DNA of 64,000 nt, taken from NCBI GenBank assembly GCA_965207045.1, contig OZ242261.1:1116001-1180000 (forward strand). The letters run 5' to 3'. The position numbers were made by a program, and so were the translations under genes. This document shows positions 52,716 through 61,372 of this stretch, one piece after another. The DNA is from G965207045 sp965207045. Its GTDB lineage: Bacteria > Pseudomonadota > Alphaproteobacteria > Rickettsiales > Anaplasmataceae. The notes beneath the pieces were generated by a model. That model had not been told where the DNA came from. It was given only the letters and a program-made list of their open reading frames with translations, and did no database searches. Within the stretch, counting starts at the first letter, position 1; each line of letters opens with the position of its first letter.

Positions 52716-53651
52716 ATGAAAAGGTTGACCTTAGATAAAATAAATAAATTATTTGCAACTCCTTTTAATGATTTGCTGTTTCAGGCACAGTCAATTCACA
52801 GAGAAAATTTTGATCAAAATTCCATACAATTAGCAACTTTGTTAAATATAAAAACAGGTAATTGCCCTGAAAATTGTTGTTATTGCTCTCAGAGTGCCCA
52901 TTATAATACTGGTCTTAAAAAAGAAAAATTGATGGATGTAAAGCTAGTTGCTAATTCGGCACGACAAGCAAAAAAAAATGGTGCAAGTAGATTTTGTATT
53001 GCTGCAGCTTGGCGCAACTTAAACGACCGGAATGTTGATAAAATAGCTGAAATGATTAAAGCTATAAAAAATGAAGGATTGGAGAGTTGTGTCTCTTTAG
53101 GTATGGTAACAGAAGAACAAATGAAAAGGTTAAAAGAAGTTGGTTTGGACTTTTGTAACCATAATATAGATACTTCTCGCGAATTTTACCACAATATCGT
53201 TACAACACGTACATATGATGATAGATTAGAGAGCATTAAGAACATAAAAAATGCTGGGGTTAAAGTTTGTTCAGGTGGAATCATAGGAATGGGCGAAGAG
53301 CAGGAAGATAGGGCAAAAATGCTTTTTACATTATCAGAAATCGAACCGCCTCCACTTTCTGTTCCAATTAATAGGTTAGTACCAATTAAAGGTACCCCGT
53401 TTGAAGAACAGCAATCTATAGATAATATTGACTTTATTCGAACTATTGCGGTCACAAGGATAGTTCTGCCAAGATCTTATGTTCGTTTATCAGCTGGAAG
53501 AGATGGAATGTCTGAAGAAATGCAATCTTTATGTTTTTTTGCAGGGGCTAATTCAATGTTTTATGGTGAGAAGCTTCTTACTACTTCTAATCCTAAGCAA
53601 AACAAGGATTTAAAGATGCTTGAAAAGCTTGGAATAAAGGTGTCTAATTAA
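52716..53651 (+). CDS. bioB: Biotin synthase
   Basis: Radical-SAM enzyme that inserts sulfur into dethiobiotin. The [4Fe-4S] cluster cysteines are C50, C54 and C57 in GNCPENCCYCSQS. Also present are the SAM-binding region FCIAAAWRNLNDRN, NHNIDTSREFY and VRLSAGRDGM, which holds the arginine ligand of the auxiliary [2Fe-2S] cluster. I use the ATG at 52716 (311 residues), since the upstream 31 codons do not look like the family. No other bio genes are adjacent. Biotin genes in Rickettsiales are sometimes horizontally acquired; I see no direct evidence here. Confidence 0.94.
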   Translation: MKRLTLDKINKLFATPFNDLLFQAQSIHRENFDQNSIQLATLLNIKTGNCPENCCYCSQSAHYNTGLKKEKLMDVKLVANSARQAKKNGASRFCIAAAWRNLNDRNVDKIAEMIKAIKNEGLESCVSLGMVTEEQMKRLKEVGLDFCNHNIDTSREFYHNIVTTRTYDDRLESIKNIKNAGVKVCSGGIIGMGEEQEDRAKMLFTLSEIEPPPLSVPINRLVPIKGTPFEEQQSIDNIDFIRTIAVTRIVLPRSYVRLSAGRDGMSEEMQSLCFFAGANSMFYGEKLLTTSNPKQNKDLKMLEKLGIKVSN

Positions 53652-54177
53652 AGAAATTCACAATCTTACTTAGAGCAAGTTGTAAAATCTATAATTAATG
53701 CTTACGTGATGCTTTGTATAAAGCACAATTGGTGTTGATAGTAGTAGAATCATGACAAATTGTATGAGAAAGAGTTAGATTATGACTAATTAATCTTTTT
53801 CAAGACTATACTTGAATAAGTGCTTACCTACAATCAGAAGCGTTTTTGCTGTTATTAGCAATAGTTGCGAGAAATAGGTAGAAAATGAATAAACAACTTT
53901 TACTGTTTATCATACATAATAAGTGTATTGCACTAACTCTATCATGGGCTTTAGCTTTTCTGATTTGCTCTGCATAAAATGCTATTTAAAATAATGCACT
54001 AGAATTTTTCAATTTAGATTGAAGTGAGAAAAAGAGCTCTAAACTATATCTCAAAAGGAAGCCTTTGTGGCTGTTATTTAATTTACTTTAGGGTGTAAGC
54101 TAGTTTTGTAAGATCTAGGGGTTGATTTGTATTTTCAAATACATTATTATCTATCCGTAATTTTTTAGGTATTAATT
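53652..54177. other. Long intergenic region after bioB
   Basis: This 526-base gap holds no gene I can strongly support. One 30-codon reading frame (53885-53977) encodes a hydrophobic peptide like the first helix of a transporter, listed separately. The rest looks like decayed DNA of unknown origin. Confidence 0.45.
53885..53977 (+). pseudogene. Possible transporter N-terminal remnant
   Basis: The 30-residue frame MNKQLLLFIIHNKCIALTLS followed by a short hydrophobic end resembles the first segment of a major facilitator transporter, then stops. No continuation was found in other frames. A chance frame in AT-rich DNA is the main alternative. Confidence 0.2.
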
Positions 54178-54726
54178 ATGTCTTCTAACTATTATACTAA
54201 ATTGACTTTTCCTGAACATGAATATAATTTTGGTGAGTGTAGTGATAAGTTATTTGATCATTGTAAGCATCCAAAGGAGGATAAATATTTTTTGAATAAC
54301 GAATTGATGCATACTGAGTTCAGTGATAAGGGCGAAACTGTTTATATAGATCTATCCAATTCTTATAAAGAAGGAAATAATCTTGTAGAGGTAACCCCTC
54401 ACTATAGTGGTACTGCTCTTGACAGTGTTGATATTAAAGTTCTTGAGCCTGTTCCTATGGATATAAGTATGTATAACGTTAGTTCGGAAAAATTGGATGG
54501 CTTTACTTCTTTTCTGAATGATAATTTTCGTGCCCTTATAACTGATGAGCTAACAACTGGAAAGCAGTATATGGTTTTACTATATATCGATGGTGTTTTA
54601 GAGCAACCGGTGGATTTAAAAAAGCCTACTATTGATATGTATTTGGACAAAGGTAAAGATGGAGGAGATGCAGGTGAGCAGTTTAGTGGACAGGGTGGTG
54701 ATTTAGTTGAACAACTTATTATGTAA
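54178..54726 (+). CDS. Unknown acidic soluble protein
   Basis: A 182-residue protein with no signal or membrane segment, rich in D, E and aromatic residues. It has beta-strand-like stretches (VDIKVLEPVPMDI; YMVLLYIDGVLEQPVDL) and a glycine-rich end (GGDAGEQFSGQGGD). No family recognised. It stands alone downstream of a long non-coding stretch and is convergent with the ankyrin gene. A hairpin lies between them. Confidence 0.5.
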   Translation: MSSNYYTKLTFPEHEYNFGECSDKLFDHCKHPKEDKYFLNNELMHTEFSDKGETVYIDLSNSYKEGNNLVEVTPHYSGTALDSVDIKVLEPVPMDISMYNVSSEKLDGFTSFLNDNFRALITDELTTGKQYMVLLYIDGVLEQPVDLKKPTIDMYLDKGKDGGDAGEQFSGQGGDLVEQLIM

Positions 54727-54783
54727 GTATCCCAGATAAAAAGGCAGCTGTTCAGTCCTTTTCATGAGGTACAATGATATTTT

Positions 54784-54810
54784 TTGCATGTGTGTCAAAC
54801 ACACATGCAA
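54784..54810. repeat. Perfect 12-bp inverted repeat (hairpin)
   Basis: TTGCATGTGTGT and ACACACATGCAA are separated by CAA, between two convergent genes. It could end transcription from either side, but there is no run of T after the stem on either strand. Confidence 0.7.
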
Positions 54811-54824
54811 TGGTTGTGGTAGTT

Positions 54825-55337
54825 TCACTGGATAGAACAACAAGATAGTTTGTTACGTCTATTTACTACCTCAGTAACTTCTAGATTTGTTGCAGGAAAT
54901 GGTGAATGAGTAATATCGTCGTATTTAGGTGGAGCGGTGGCACTCTCCTGTTTATTTTTTACTTCTTCTATGGCCTTAAGAATAGGCATTGAATTATAGT
55001 TTCTTAACAAGAGAGCAGTCTCCAAAACGGTGTGATCGTCTTTGTTTTTTATTGTTAGATCCGCTCCTTTTGATATCAGTAAGGAGAAGATTTCTTTAAC
55101 TCTGTTAGGGTTGTCATAGCCAATATCTTTGTTTCTCGCTAAAAGATGCATCACCGTATTTCCTTCATTATCTTTCGCATTTAAATCTGCCCCTAAACTA
55201 TTAAGTGATTCTATACTTTCTTCTAATTCTTCGATTGCAGGACCGTACTCGTTACAACTATTAATCATCTTATGCAAAAAAGTTTGGCCTCTTTCATCTC
55301 TTACATCGACGTTACCAATATCATCTCTATTTTTCAT
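54825..55337 (-). CDS. Ankyrin-repeat protein with PPKY and a C-terminal CaaX box
   Basis: A 170-residue soluble protein. Ankyrin repeats run from about residue 15 to 125 (DERGQTFLHKMI; GADLNAKDNEGNTVMHLLA; GADLTIKNKDDHTVLETAL). After them comes PPKY (136-139), a WW-domain ligand pattern. The last residues are CCSIQ, in which CSIQ fits the CaaX prenylation motif, with a neighbouring cysteine that could be palmitoylated. Bacteria do not prenylate proteins, so both signals make sense only in a eukaryotic cell. Legionella AnkB is a known ankyrin effector with a CaaX box. Secretion and modification are inferred. Confidence 0.8.
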   Translation of the reverse strand: MKNRDDIGNVDVRDERGQTFLHKMINSCNEYGPAIEELEESIESLNSLGADLNAKDNEGNTVMHLLARNKDIGYDNPNRVKEIFSLLISKGADLTIKNKDDHTVLETALLLRNYNSMPILKAIEEVKNKQESATAPPKYDDITHSPFPATNLEVTEVVNRRNKLSCCSIQ

Positions 55338-55418
55338 ATACGTGTCACTAAAATAATGATTATTAATAATAGCATAAATAATACAAAAAAGCTAAAAATC
55401 TTATTTAATTTTATGTAA

Positions 55419-56924
55419 TTATCTTTCTCTATAAAAAAGCGCCTGTGCTATATCCTCTCTGTTAATAGTAACATGTTCGTGCAGGTCAGCTATTGTCCTT
55501 GCTATACGCAGAATTCTTACATAACCTCTCATAGAGATATCAAGTTTCTTTAAAGCACTATTGAAAAAAGAGATCGCTTCTTTGTCTGGTTGTGCGATCT
55601 CTTTCAACATATCATAGCTTGCTTCTGCATTACAATTATAATTGACGTCATATTCCTTATATCTCTTTGATTGTATAGTGCGTGCACATAGTACTTTCTC
55701 CTTTAATTGAGCTGTTGTGCTTATTACTTCTTTCTGTTCATTAATCTTTGAAATGTCGGTATTAGGTACTTCGATATGAATGTCAATTCTATCTAACATA
55801 GGGCCAGAGATTTTATTTTTGTAATCAATACCACATCTATATGTCTTATTACATGCTTTTTTCAGGTTTCCTAAGTAGCCGCATTTGCAAGGATTCATTG
55901 CGCCGACAAATTGGAAATCAGCTGGATAAGTCACATGTGAATTGACTCGAGCTACAGTAACATTTTTAGATTCAATTGGCTGGCGTAGACTATCTAAAAC
56001 AGCACGGGAAAATTCAGGCAATTCGTCTAAAAAAAGTACTCCTTTACTTGCTAGTGTGACTTCTCCGGGTCTTACTCTTTTTCCACCACCAATCATTGCA
56101 GCTATGGAACATGAATGATGTGGATAACGAAAGGGCCTATTGATTCTTACTTTGTTGCCTGCTGATCGATTAGCGACACTGGCTACCATATTTATCTCCA
56201 GAATTTCTTTGGGTGAAGGATCTGGCAACAAGCCAGGCAGACGTTCTGCTAGCATTGATTTTCCTGTTCCAGGTGGTCCTACCATAAGTAGGTTATGTCC
56301 ACCAGCAGCAGCAATTAATACACCAAGTTTGGCACTTTCCTGACCTGCAACATCTTTCATATCTGGTACGTGTTTCTCTTGCTCTTTTTCAATTTGTACA
56401 GTTTTTTCTAATAATTGAGTGCCATTGAAGTTTCTGATGATTGCTATCAGGCTATCTGTAGCCAGAATCTCATTGCATTTAGATAGAACGGCTTCAACTG
56501 AATTTTTATTAGAACAGATTATTCCCATATTATTTTGTTTAGCAAAAATAGCTGCTGGCAAAATCCCAGGCACAGGCATAATCATACCATCTAAAGAAAG
56601 CTCACCCATAACAATATATTTAGAGACTTGATAAGCAGCAATCTTTTCCATTACAACAAGTATTCCCAAAATTATTGCTAAATCATAGTGGCTTCCTTCT
56701 TTTGTGATATCAGCAGGAGATAAATTAACAGTAATGCGCTTTGGTGGCATAGATAAACCTATAGAACTCATTGCTGCTCTAATTCTCTCTCTAGACTCAC
56801 CAACTGCTTTATCTGGCAAACCAACGATGTTAAAGCAAGGCATACCAGATGATATACAAATTTGTACATCAATCTCAATAACTTCCATACCTTGTAATGC
56901 AATGGTTTTAATGTGGGAGAACAA
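55419..56924 (-). CDS. comM: ComM/YifB-family AAA+ helicase
   Basis: A 501-residue Mg-chelatase-like ATPase related to ComM, which drives branch migration during uptake-DNA integration. The N-terminal S5-like domain begins SHIKTIALQGMEVIEIDVQ. Walker A is VGPPGTGKSML, Walker B LFLDELPEF and the sensor region FQFVGAMNPCKCGYLG. A C-terminal YifB-type domain follows. The family is widely kept in Rickettsiales even where no competence genes are known. Confidence 0.93.
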   Translation of the reverse strand: MFSHIKTIALQGMEVIEIDVQICISSGMPCFNIVGLPDKAVGESRERIRAAMSSIGLSMPPKRITVNLSPADITKEGSHYDLAIILGILVVMEKIAAYQVSKYIVMGELSLDGMIMPVPGILPAAIFAKQNNMGIICSNKNSVEAVLSKCNEILATDSLIAIIRNFNGTQLLEKTVQIEKEQEKHVPDMKDVAGQESAKLGVLIAAAGGHNLLMVGPPGTGKSMLAERLPGLLPDPSPKEILEINMVASVANRSAGNKVRINRPFRYPHHSCSIAAMIGGGKRVRPGEVTLASKGVLFLDELPEFSRAVLDSLRQPIESKNVTVARVNSHVTYPADFQFVGAMNPCKCGYLGNLKKACNKTYRCGIDYKNKISGPMLDRIDIHIEVPNTDISKINEQKEVISTTAQLKEKVLCARTIQSKRYKEYDVNYNCNAEASYDMLKEIAQPDKEAISFFNSALKKLDISMRGYVRILRIARTIADLHEHVTINREDIAQALFYRER

Positions 56925-57101
56925 TCCAAAATTTCCTATAATATCCTAAAACATACAACGTTTAACTTATAGAGGCAAAAAATATATTTTTTATGTTAAA
57001 ATGATATCAATTTTATGATTGATTAAAATTACTTTCTAATATCAGATATAATGTTTTTTAATATAGAGTCTTTTATGGATGTTTACTTATCCTAATTGTT
57101 T

Positions 57102-57896
57102 CTAACTGTAAATCTGTTCTTTTTTATGATTTGATATTGCTGCTTCACTGTTACTTTCATGCATTACTGTTCCTTTCTTTTCTTTTAGCTCTGTATTGTA
57201 CTTTTGCAAAGCAGTAATCAAAGCACAGCTGTTATTGTAGAGACGGTCTAAGATATCTTCTCGCTCTTCTAGTGTTGAGTTGTCAAATTCTTTTTTTAAC
57301 TTTTCATGTTCTTTTTCCAATTCTGTAACCTTGTTTTTATTATCAAATTCAATGCTTTTGATTGTCAAATTGGATTCTTCTATATTATATTGTAAACGTT
57401 CTATGTATCTTGACTGATTGTCACACAAATTCTTACGCTTTTTATACTCCTCAGAACTAACTATTGGTTGCTCCTTGGTTTCAATTGCTTCCTGAAATCT
57501 CTTGTGCTCTTCCGATTTTTTCAAACTTTGTTTGATTTTCTTACTCAGTCCATAATATTGGCTATAATTTTTGTTTTGTGCACTCATTTTTTCATCATCA
57601 TGTGAGGATTCTTCTGTATCAGAAAAGGTTCTACCTTGGTAAATCTTATCCTTAACACACGATTCATAGCTAGGTGGTCCTTTATATTCATAATAATTAC
57701 TCTCTTGAGTTTTACTTCCTAACAACAATTCAGTTTCTATTTCTTGTGCGATATAATTTACTTTTTTATTTCTTGTTGAATTAGTGCCTGATGCAGTTTC
57801 TATAGGTGCATTTTTCATGGAGCAACTAATCTTTTTCAGAGGATCTTGCATGTCTTTCAAATAATTGTTTTTTTTAACTTTCTTGTTGCTTGCCAT
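57102..57896 (-). CDS. Unknown coiled-coil protein with PPSY motif
   Basis: A 264-residue, hydrophilic protein without signal or membrane segment. PPSY is at residues 74-77, within KGPPSYESC, in an N-terminal disordered-looking, lysine-rich part. A coiled coil with heptad-like leucines runs about 155-240. I recognise no family. It lies alone between recF and comM. PPxY is a WW-domain ligand in eukaryotes; a host role is inferred only from that. Confidence 0.6.
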   Translation of the reverse strand: MASNKKVKKNNYLKDMQDPLKKISCSMKNAPIETASGTNSTRNKKVNYIAQEIETELLLGSKTQESNYYEYKGPPSYESCVKDKIYQGRTFSDTEESSHDDEKMSAQNKNYSQYYGLSKKIKQSLKKSEEHKRFQEAIETKEQPIVSSEEYKKRKNLCDNQSRYIERLQYNIEESNLTIKSIEFDNKNKVTELEKEHEKLKKEFDNSTLEEREDILDRLYNNSCALITALQKYNTELKEKKGTVMHESNSEAAISNHKKEQIYS

Positions 57897-57941
57897 AGAA
57901 TACTCACTCGATTTAACAATAATATTATGTTAACTACTATA

Positions 57942-59003
57942 TTAGAGTGAAAATATTTTCAATTTGTTTTTTACTTCGTCAAAATTATGAGTGTTAGTGT
58001 CAGTAATCCAAGCTTGGCACTTTGCTTTTAAGATAGCAGAAAGTAGGATAGCACGGTTTCTATCGTCAAGATTTGAGATAATGTCATCCAGCAGTAATAT
58101 TGTATCCTTTTTGATTGCAGCTAATATGATTGTAATCAAGGCAAGTTTTTGTTCACCTGTAGAGCACAAAGCAATTCTTATATTCTTATTTCTGTGATAT
58201 GCATTGAAATCGCTTGTGTGGGTTCCATAATTAGTCCTACCGCTTAACATATCAATATTTCTTTTATCATGTAAAATTTTCATTATAGTTTTTTCACTAT
58301 CATCGTTTATCGTAACTAATTTTTCAACTTTGCCATCTATTATAAGTTGAATGTAAGAAAATGGTCCTGCATCTATAGCAGGCTGTAAAATTCCGATGAT
58401 TTTTAATCTGGCTTTAGCTATTTCAGTTGAATTTTTTGCCATTTTTGCTTCCAAAATTGAGAGCCAATTCTTATCAAGTATTCTATTTTTTAAAAGCCTA
58501 ATTCTTTCATGTCTTGTGTTCTCATATTCAGAGATATTTTTTGCATGACGCCAATCAAAAGAGAATACAATGCGGTCAAAAAAATTAAGACGATTTTTCC
58601 TATTACCAAGAAAAATTGTATTCATCTGTGGTGTTAACCAAATTAAATTTACAATTTTTGTAAGCTCAATTTGCCGACTTTGAACTTTGTGATCTATTTT
58701 TATGATTTTTTTATTCTCACGGCAGCCTAGACCAATATTAAATTGAGAATCATCTTTGTTGATTTCTGCATTAATAGTCCAAGTATCAATTCCAAAGCGT
58801 CCAATATCTTTGATTTGGGCAGATCTTAATCCTCGTCCAGGCGAGAGAAATGATAAGGCCTCTAATATATTGGTTTTACCAATTCCATTTTGGCCGATAA
58901 TGGCAACAGGTGAGCTGTTACAAACTAAGTCAAGAGCTTCATGGTTGCGAAAATTATTCAAGATCAGTCTATTAACGTAACTAGACAACTTTCTCCTAAT
59001 CAA
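57942..59003 (-). CDS. recF: DNA replication and repair protein RecF
   Basis: SMC-like ATPase that helps load RecA at gaps. Walker A is IGQNGIGKTN (about 36-45) and the following EALSFLSPGRGLR is typical of RecF. The ABC signature is STGEQKLALITIILA and Walker B is ILLLDDIISNLD. The 353-residue length is standard. The start is a TTG; the exact start (59003 or 58988) is uncertain. Confidence 0.92.
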   Translation of the reverse strand: MIRRKLSSYVNRLILNNFRNHEALDLVCNSSPVAIIGQNGIGKTNILEALSFLSPGRGLRSAQIKDIGRFGIDTWTINAEINKDDSQFNIGLGCRENKKIIKIDHKVQSRQIELTKIVNLIWLTPQMNTIFLGNRKNRLNFFDRIVFSFDWRHAKNISEYENTRHERIRLLKNRILDKNWLSILEAKMAKNSTEIAKARLKIIGILQPAIDAGPFSYIQLIIDGKVEKLVTINDDSEKTIMKILHDKRNIDMLSGRTNYGTHTSDFNAYHRNKNIRIALCSTGEQKLALITIILAAIKKDTILLLDDIISNLDDRNRAILLSAILKAKCQAWITDTNTHNFDEVKNKLKIFSL

Positions 59004-59071
59004 AAGATTTGATCCTACAACCTTTACAAATATAGTAAAAGCTTTGAAAATTCATTGATCAGTCAACAGTC

Positions 59072-60379
59072 TTAATTTTTTTGGATAGGTTCAGGTTCAC
59101 CTATAACGATATCTCGTATATCAGTAGTGGTTCCAGATCTAATATGGGCGCTAATAATAAAGTTTGATGGCTCTAACTCTTTACGAAAACTTTCAAAGTG
59201 TTCACTTTTACAGGTTCTATCATTGATCACTATCTCTTGAAGACAATCTTTATATGATAATCCTCGTAAAAAATCAACAAAACTTATTCTTGTTTCCTGC
59301 TTCCCATATGTTGAGGCATTGGTTATATTAATAGAAAATGATTGTTCTTGCTGTGTTTTGCTGTAGGTCATATGTCTTCTACTAATATCAGTATTGTTAT
59401 AATCAGATGATATTATTTTGATTTTTCTGAATTTAAAGATTCCTGTAAGTAATATTTCCATACTTTCTTGTGTGAGGTAAATATCTCGTATAGTGATTTC
59501 TTTTGCATGTGCAAAGAATTGGATAAAATCAGCAGAACAAAAGAGAACATCATTAATGTTGTTGGAATCACTCCCAAGTAATTGAAGTATGTTTATCTTA
59601 TTTAATCTTTCTTGACTAATTTTCTTCAATTCTTGAATATACACACTAAGCGTTTTTGCTTTATTATTAAAGGTAATTTTTGGATTTTCCGCATTTTCTT
59701 TAAAGTCGTTTTCCATTTTTCCAATACTTGGAACGTTTAAAATACTAAGCCTCTCCAACATAAAAGCTCTTGTGTCATACTCTTTATCATGATTGATTAA
59801 ATCAGATAGACTCGCTTGATCCTCTAGTATACGTTTAATTGTTTTAAAAGTTTCTTGTGATTTGTGGCCATCAAACCAGTCAAAAAAGATGTTCGCATCA
59901 TATAATAGATCTTCAACCCAGGCACTGGAACATAAAAAACACAAAAATTTCTGGATATTTTTCTCTTTCTCTGTAGTAAAATTTCCAGAGTAGTGAGAGC
60001 ATAAATCATCCAATTTAAAAGAGCATATATAATCATAAATTACAAGGGTAATGCGTTTGATATCATCATTACTGGCATTTCCAATAAATGATTTTTGCAG
60101 TTCGATTTTAGACTGAAAATTTTTTATTGTTAAAAGGATTTTATCATTACGATCAAACGTGTTGTTAATTGTTAACCAAAAACTCATTTTAGCAAATTCT
60201 TTTCCTCCTATAGAATCTAGTTCTTCTTTACTTATACTGGTAGTATGTTCACCGGGGTGAATCTTACTGTTTATGTAATAAGCATCAAATAATTCCTTAT
60301 TTATTTGAATAAAATCATCTTCATTAAGTGCTTTTTCTGTTTCTTGATTGATATTGTTTGAGAGATTACTGCTTTGCAT
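59072..60379 (-). CDS. Unknown protein
   Basis: A 435-residue hydrophilic protein with no signal peptide or membrane segment. It is rich in I, K, N and D. A region near 285-400 has weak leucine- or isoleucine-rich spacing (ADFIQFFAHAKEITIRDIYL; DCLQEIVINDRTC) that faintly recalls leucine-rich repeats, but I cannot establish a family. It is a lone gene on the minus strand between recF and the YibQ-like gene. Confidence 0.5.
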   Translation of the reverse strand: MQSSNLSNNINQETEKALNEDDFIQINKELFDAYYINSKIHPGEHTTSISKEELDSIGGKEFAKMSFWLTINNTFDRNDKILLTIKNFQSKIELQKSFIGNASNDDIKRITLVIYDYICSFKLDDLCSHYSGNFTTEKEKNIQKFLCFLCSSAWVEDLLYDANIFFDWFDGHKSQETFKTIKRILEDQASLSDLINHDKEYDTRAFMLERLSILNVPSIGKMENDFKENAENPKITFNNKAKTLSVYIQELKKISQERLNKINILQLLGSDSNNINDVLFCSADFIQFFAHAKEITIRDIYLTQESMEILLTGIFKFRKIKIISSDYNNTDISRRHMTYSKTQQEQSFSINITNASTYGKQETRISFVDFLRGLSYKDCLQEIVINDRTCKSEHFESFRKELEPSNFIISAHIRSGTTTDIRDIVIGEPEPIQKN

Positions 60380-60451
60380 AATATCTAATGTATGTATTAC
60401 TATAACATAGTATACAATACTTATATTAAATCAATGATAAAAGATATATTT

Positions 60452-61369
60452 TCAATCAAGTAAATCAGCTGTTCTGACTATTCTGAAATTATGTTCTTGC
60501 TCGATGAAGTTTTTTAAGGTTTCTATTGCAATAGGAGATGCTTCAACTAACACTACAATGTCATTTTTTAGTTTATGTATTTGTTCAATTAGCTTCAATC
60601 TATCATTTATCATCTCTTTGTTGAAATCATACTTAATAATTAGGTCAGGGGTAACAAAGCCTAAATTACTTTCCTTTGCAAGATACTCCATTGCTGTGTT
60701 TGAATTACTACAATAGATAAATTTATTTCGTTCAGAAAGTTCTGTCATTATCTTATTTATAATATCTATATCGAATGCAAGAACTTGATCACATTGAGTG
60801 TAAATACCTGCATAATGATCTTTAATCTGTGATAAAATAAACGATAGCCTCTTTATATTTTCTTCCTTTGTTAAAGCATTATCAATAGCGACTCCTTTAC
60901 TTTCTTCAGTTTCGCCAATAGGTAAGCTAAGCATAATATCATTCCCGCTAACACTACCTATTAGATTATTGCTATGTATAGCAAAACCTAAAGTTACATC
61001 GCTAGGAAATTCATTAATAGATTGTTTTGTAATATTACTATTTATACCAAGATCAATTATTGAAAATACTAGGCGCAAATCTTTTTCTGCTTTAATGTTT
61101 TCGGAATTATCTTCAAATGTTTCATTATTTATGATAAAACCATTTTCAGTGATTGCTGTATTTAAATTATCAACAACATTACTTTTTTCATTACTAATAG
61201 GTTTGCCGTAATCAGATATAACTAAGGTATATTGCCTGCTTTTTTCTAAGCTGTCGTCTTCTATTAGCAGATAAAAGTTGGCAGCAATGAAGGCCAATAC
61301 TACAATGAGGCAGATGTTGATTAATATGAGTACTTTTTTGTACATCTGGATAAGCTTTTGATTTTTCAC
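60452..61369 (-). CDS. YibQ-like divergent polysaccharide deacetylase
   Basis: A 305-residue protein with an N-terminal membrane anchor (about 12-33) and a periplasmic domain of the divergent polysaccharide deacetylase (DUF610) family. Features are RLVFSIIDLGINSNITKQSINEFPSDVTLGFAIH and DIMLSLPIG, where other members have VIDDLG and LLHLPME. Several metal-ligand positions look altered. It starts 3 bases after the ctpA stop, an order conserved in alphaproteobacteria, so a role in cell-wall turnover with ctpA is likely. Confidence 0.75.
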   Translation of the reverse strand: MKNQKLIQMYKKVLILINICLIVVLAFIAANFYLLIEDDSLEKSRQYTLVISDYGKPISNEKSNVVDNLNTAITENGFIINNETFEDNSENIKAEKDLRLVFSIIDLGINSNITKQSINEFPSDVTLGFAIHSNNLIGSVSGNDIMLSLPIGETEESKGVAIDNALTKEENIKRLSFILSQIKDHYAGIYTQCDQVLAFDIDIINKIMTELSERNKFIYCSNSNTAMEYLAKESNLGFVTPDLIIKYDFNKEMINDRLKLIEQIHKLKNDIVVLVEASPIAIETLKNFIEQEHNFRIVRTADLLD

Positions 61370-61372
61370 ATT

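Noticed and set aside
52716..53651. A mobile biotin operon around bioB
   Set aside because: No other bio gene, transposase or repeat is adjacent; bioB is single here.
59072..60379. Leucine-rich-repeat effector
   Set aside because: Spacing of hydrophobic residues is too irregular to call LRR; kept as unknown.
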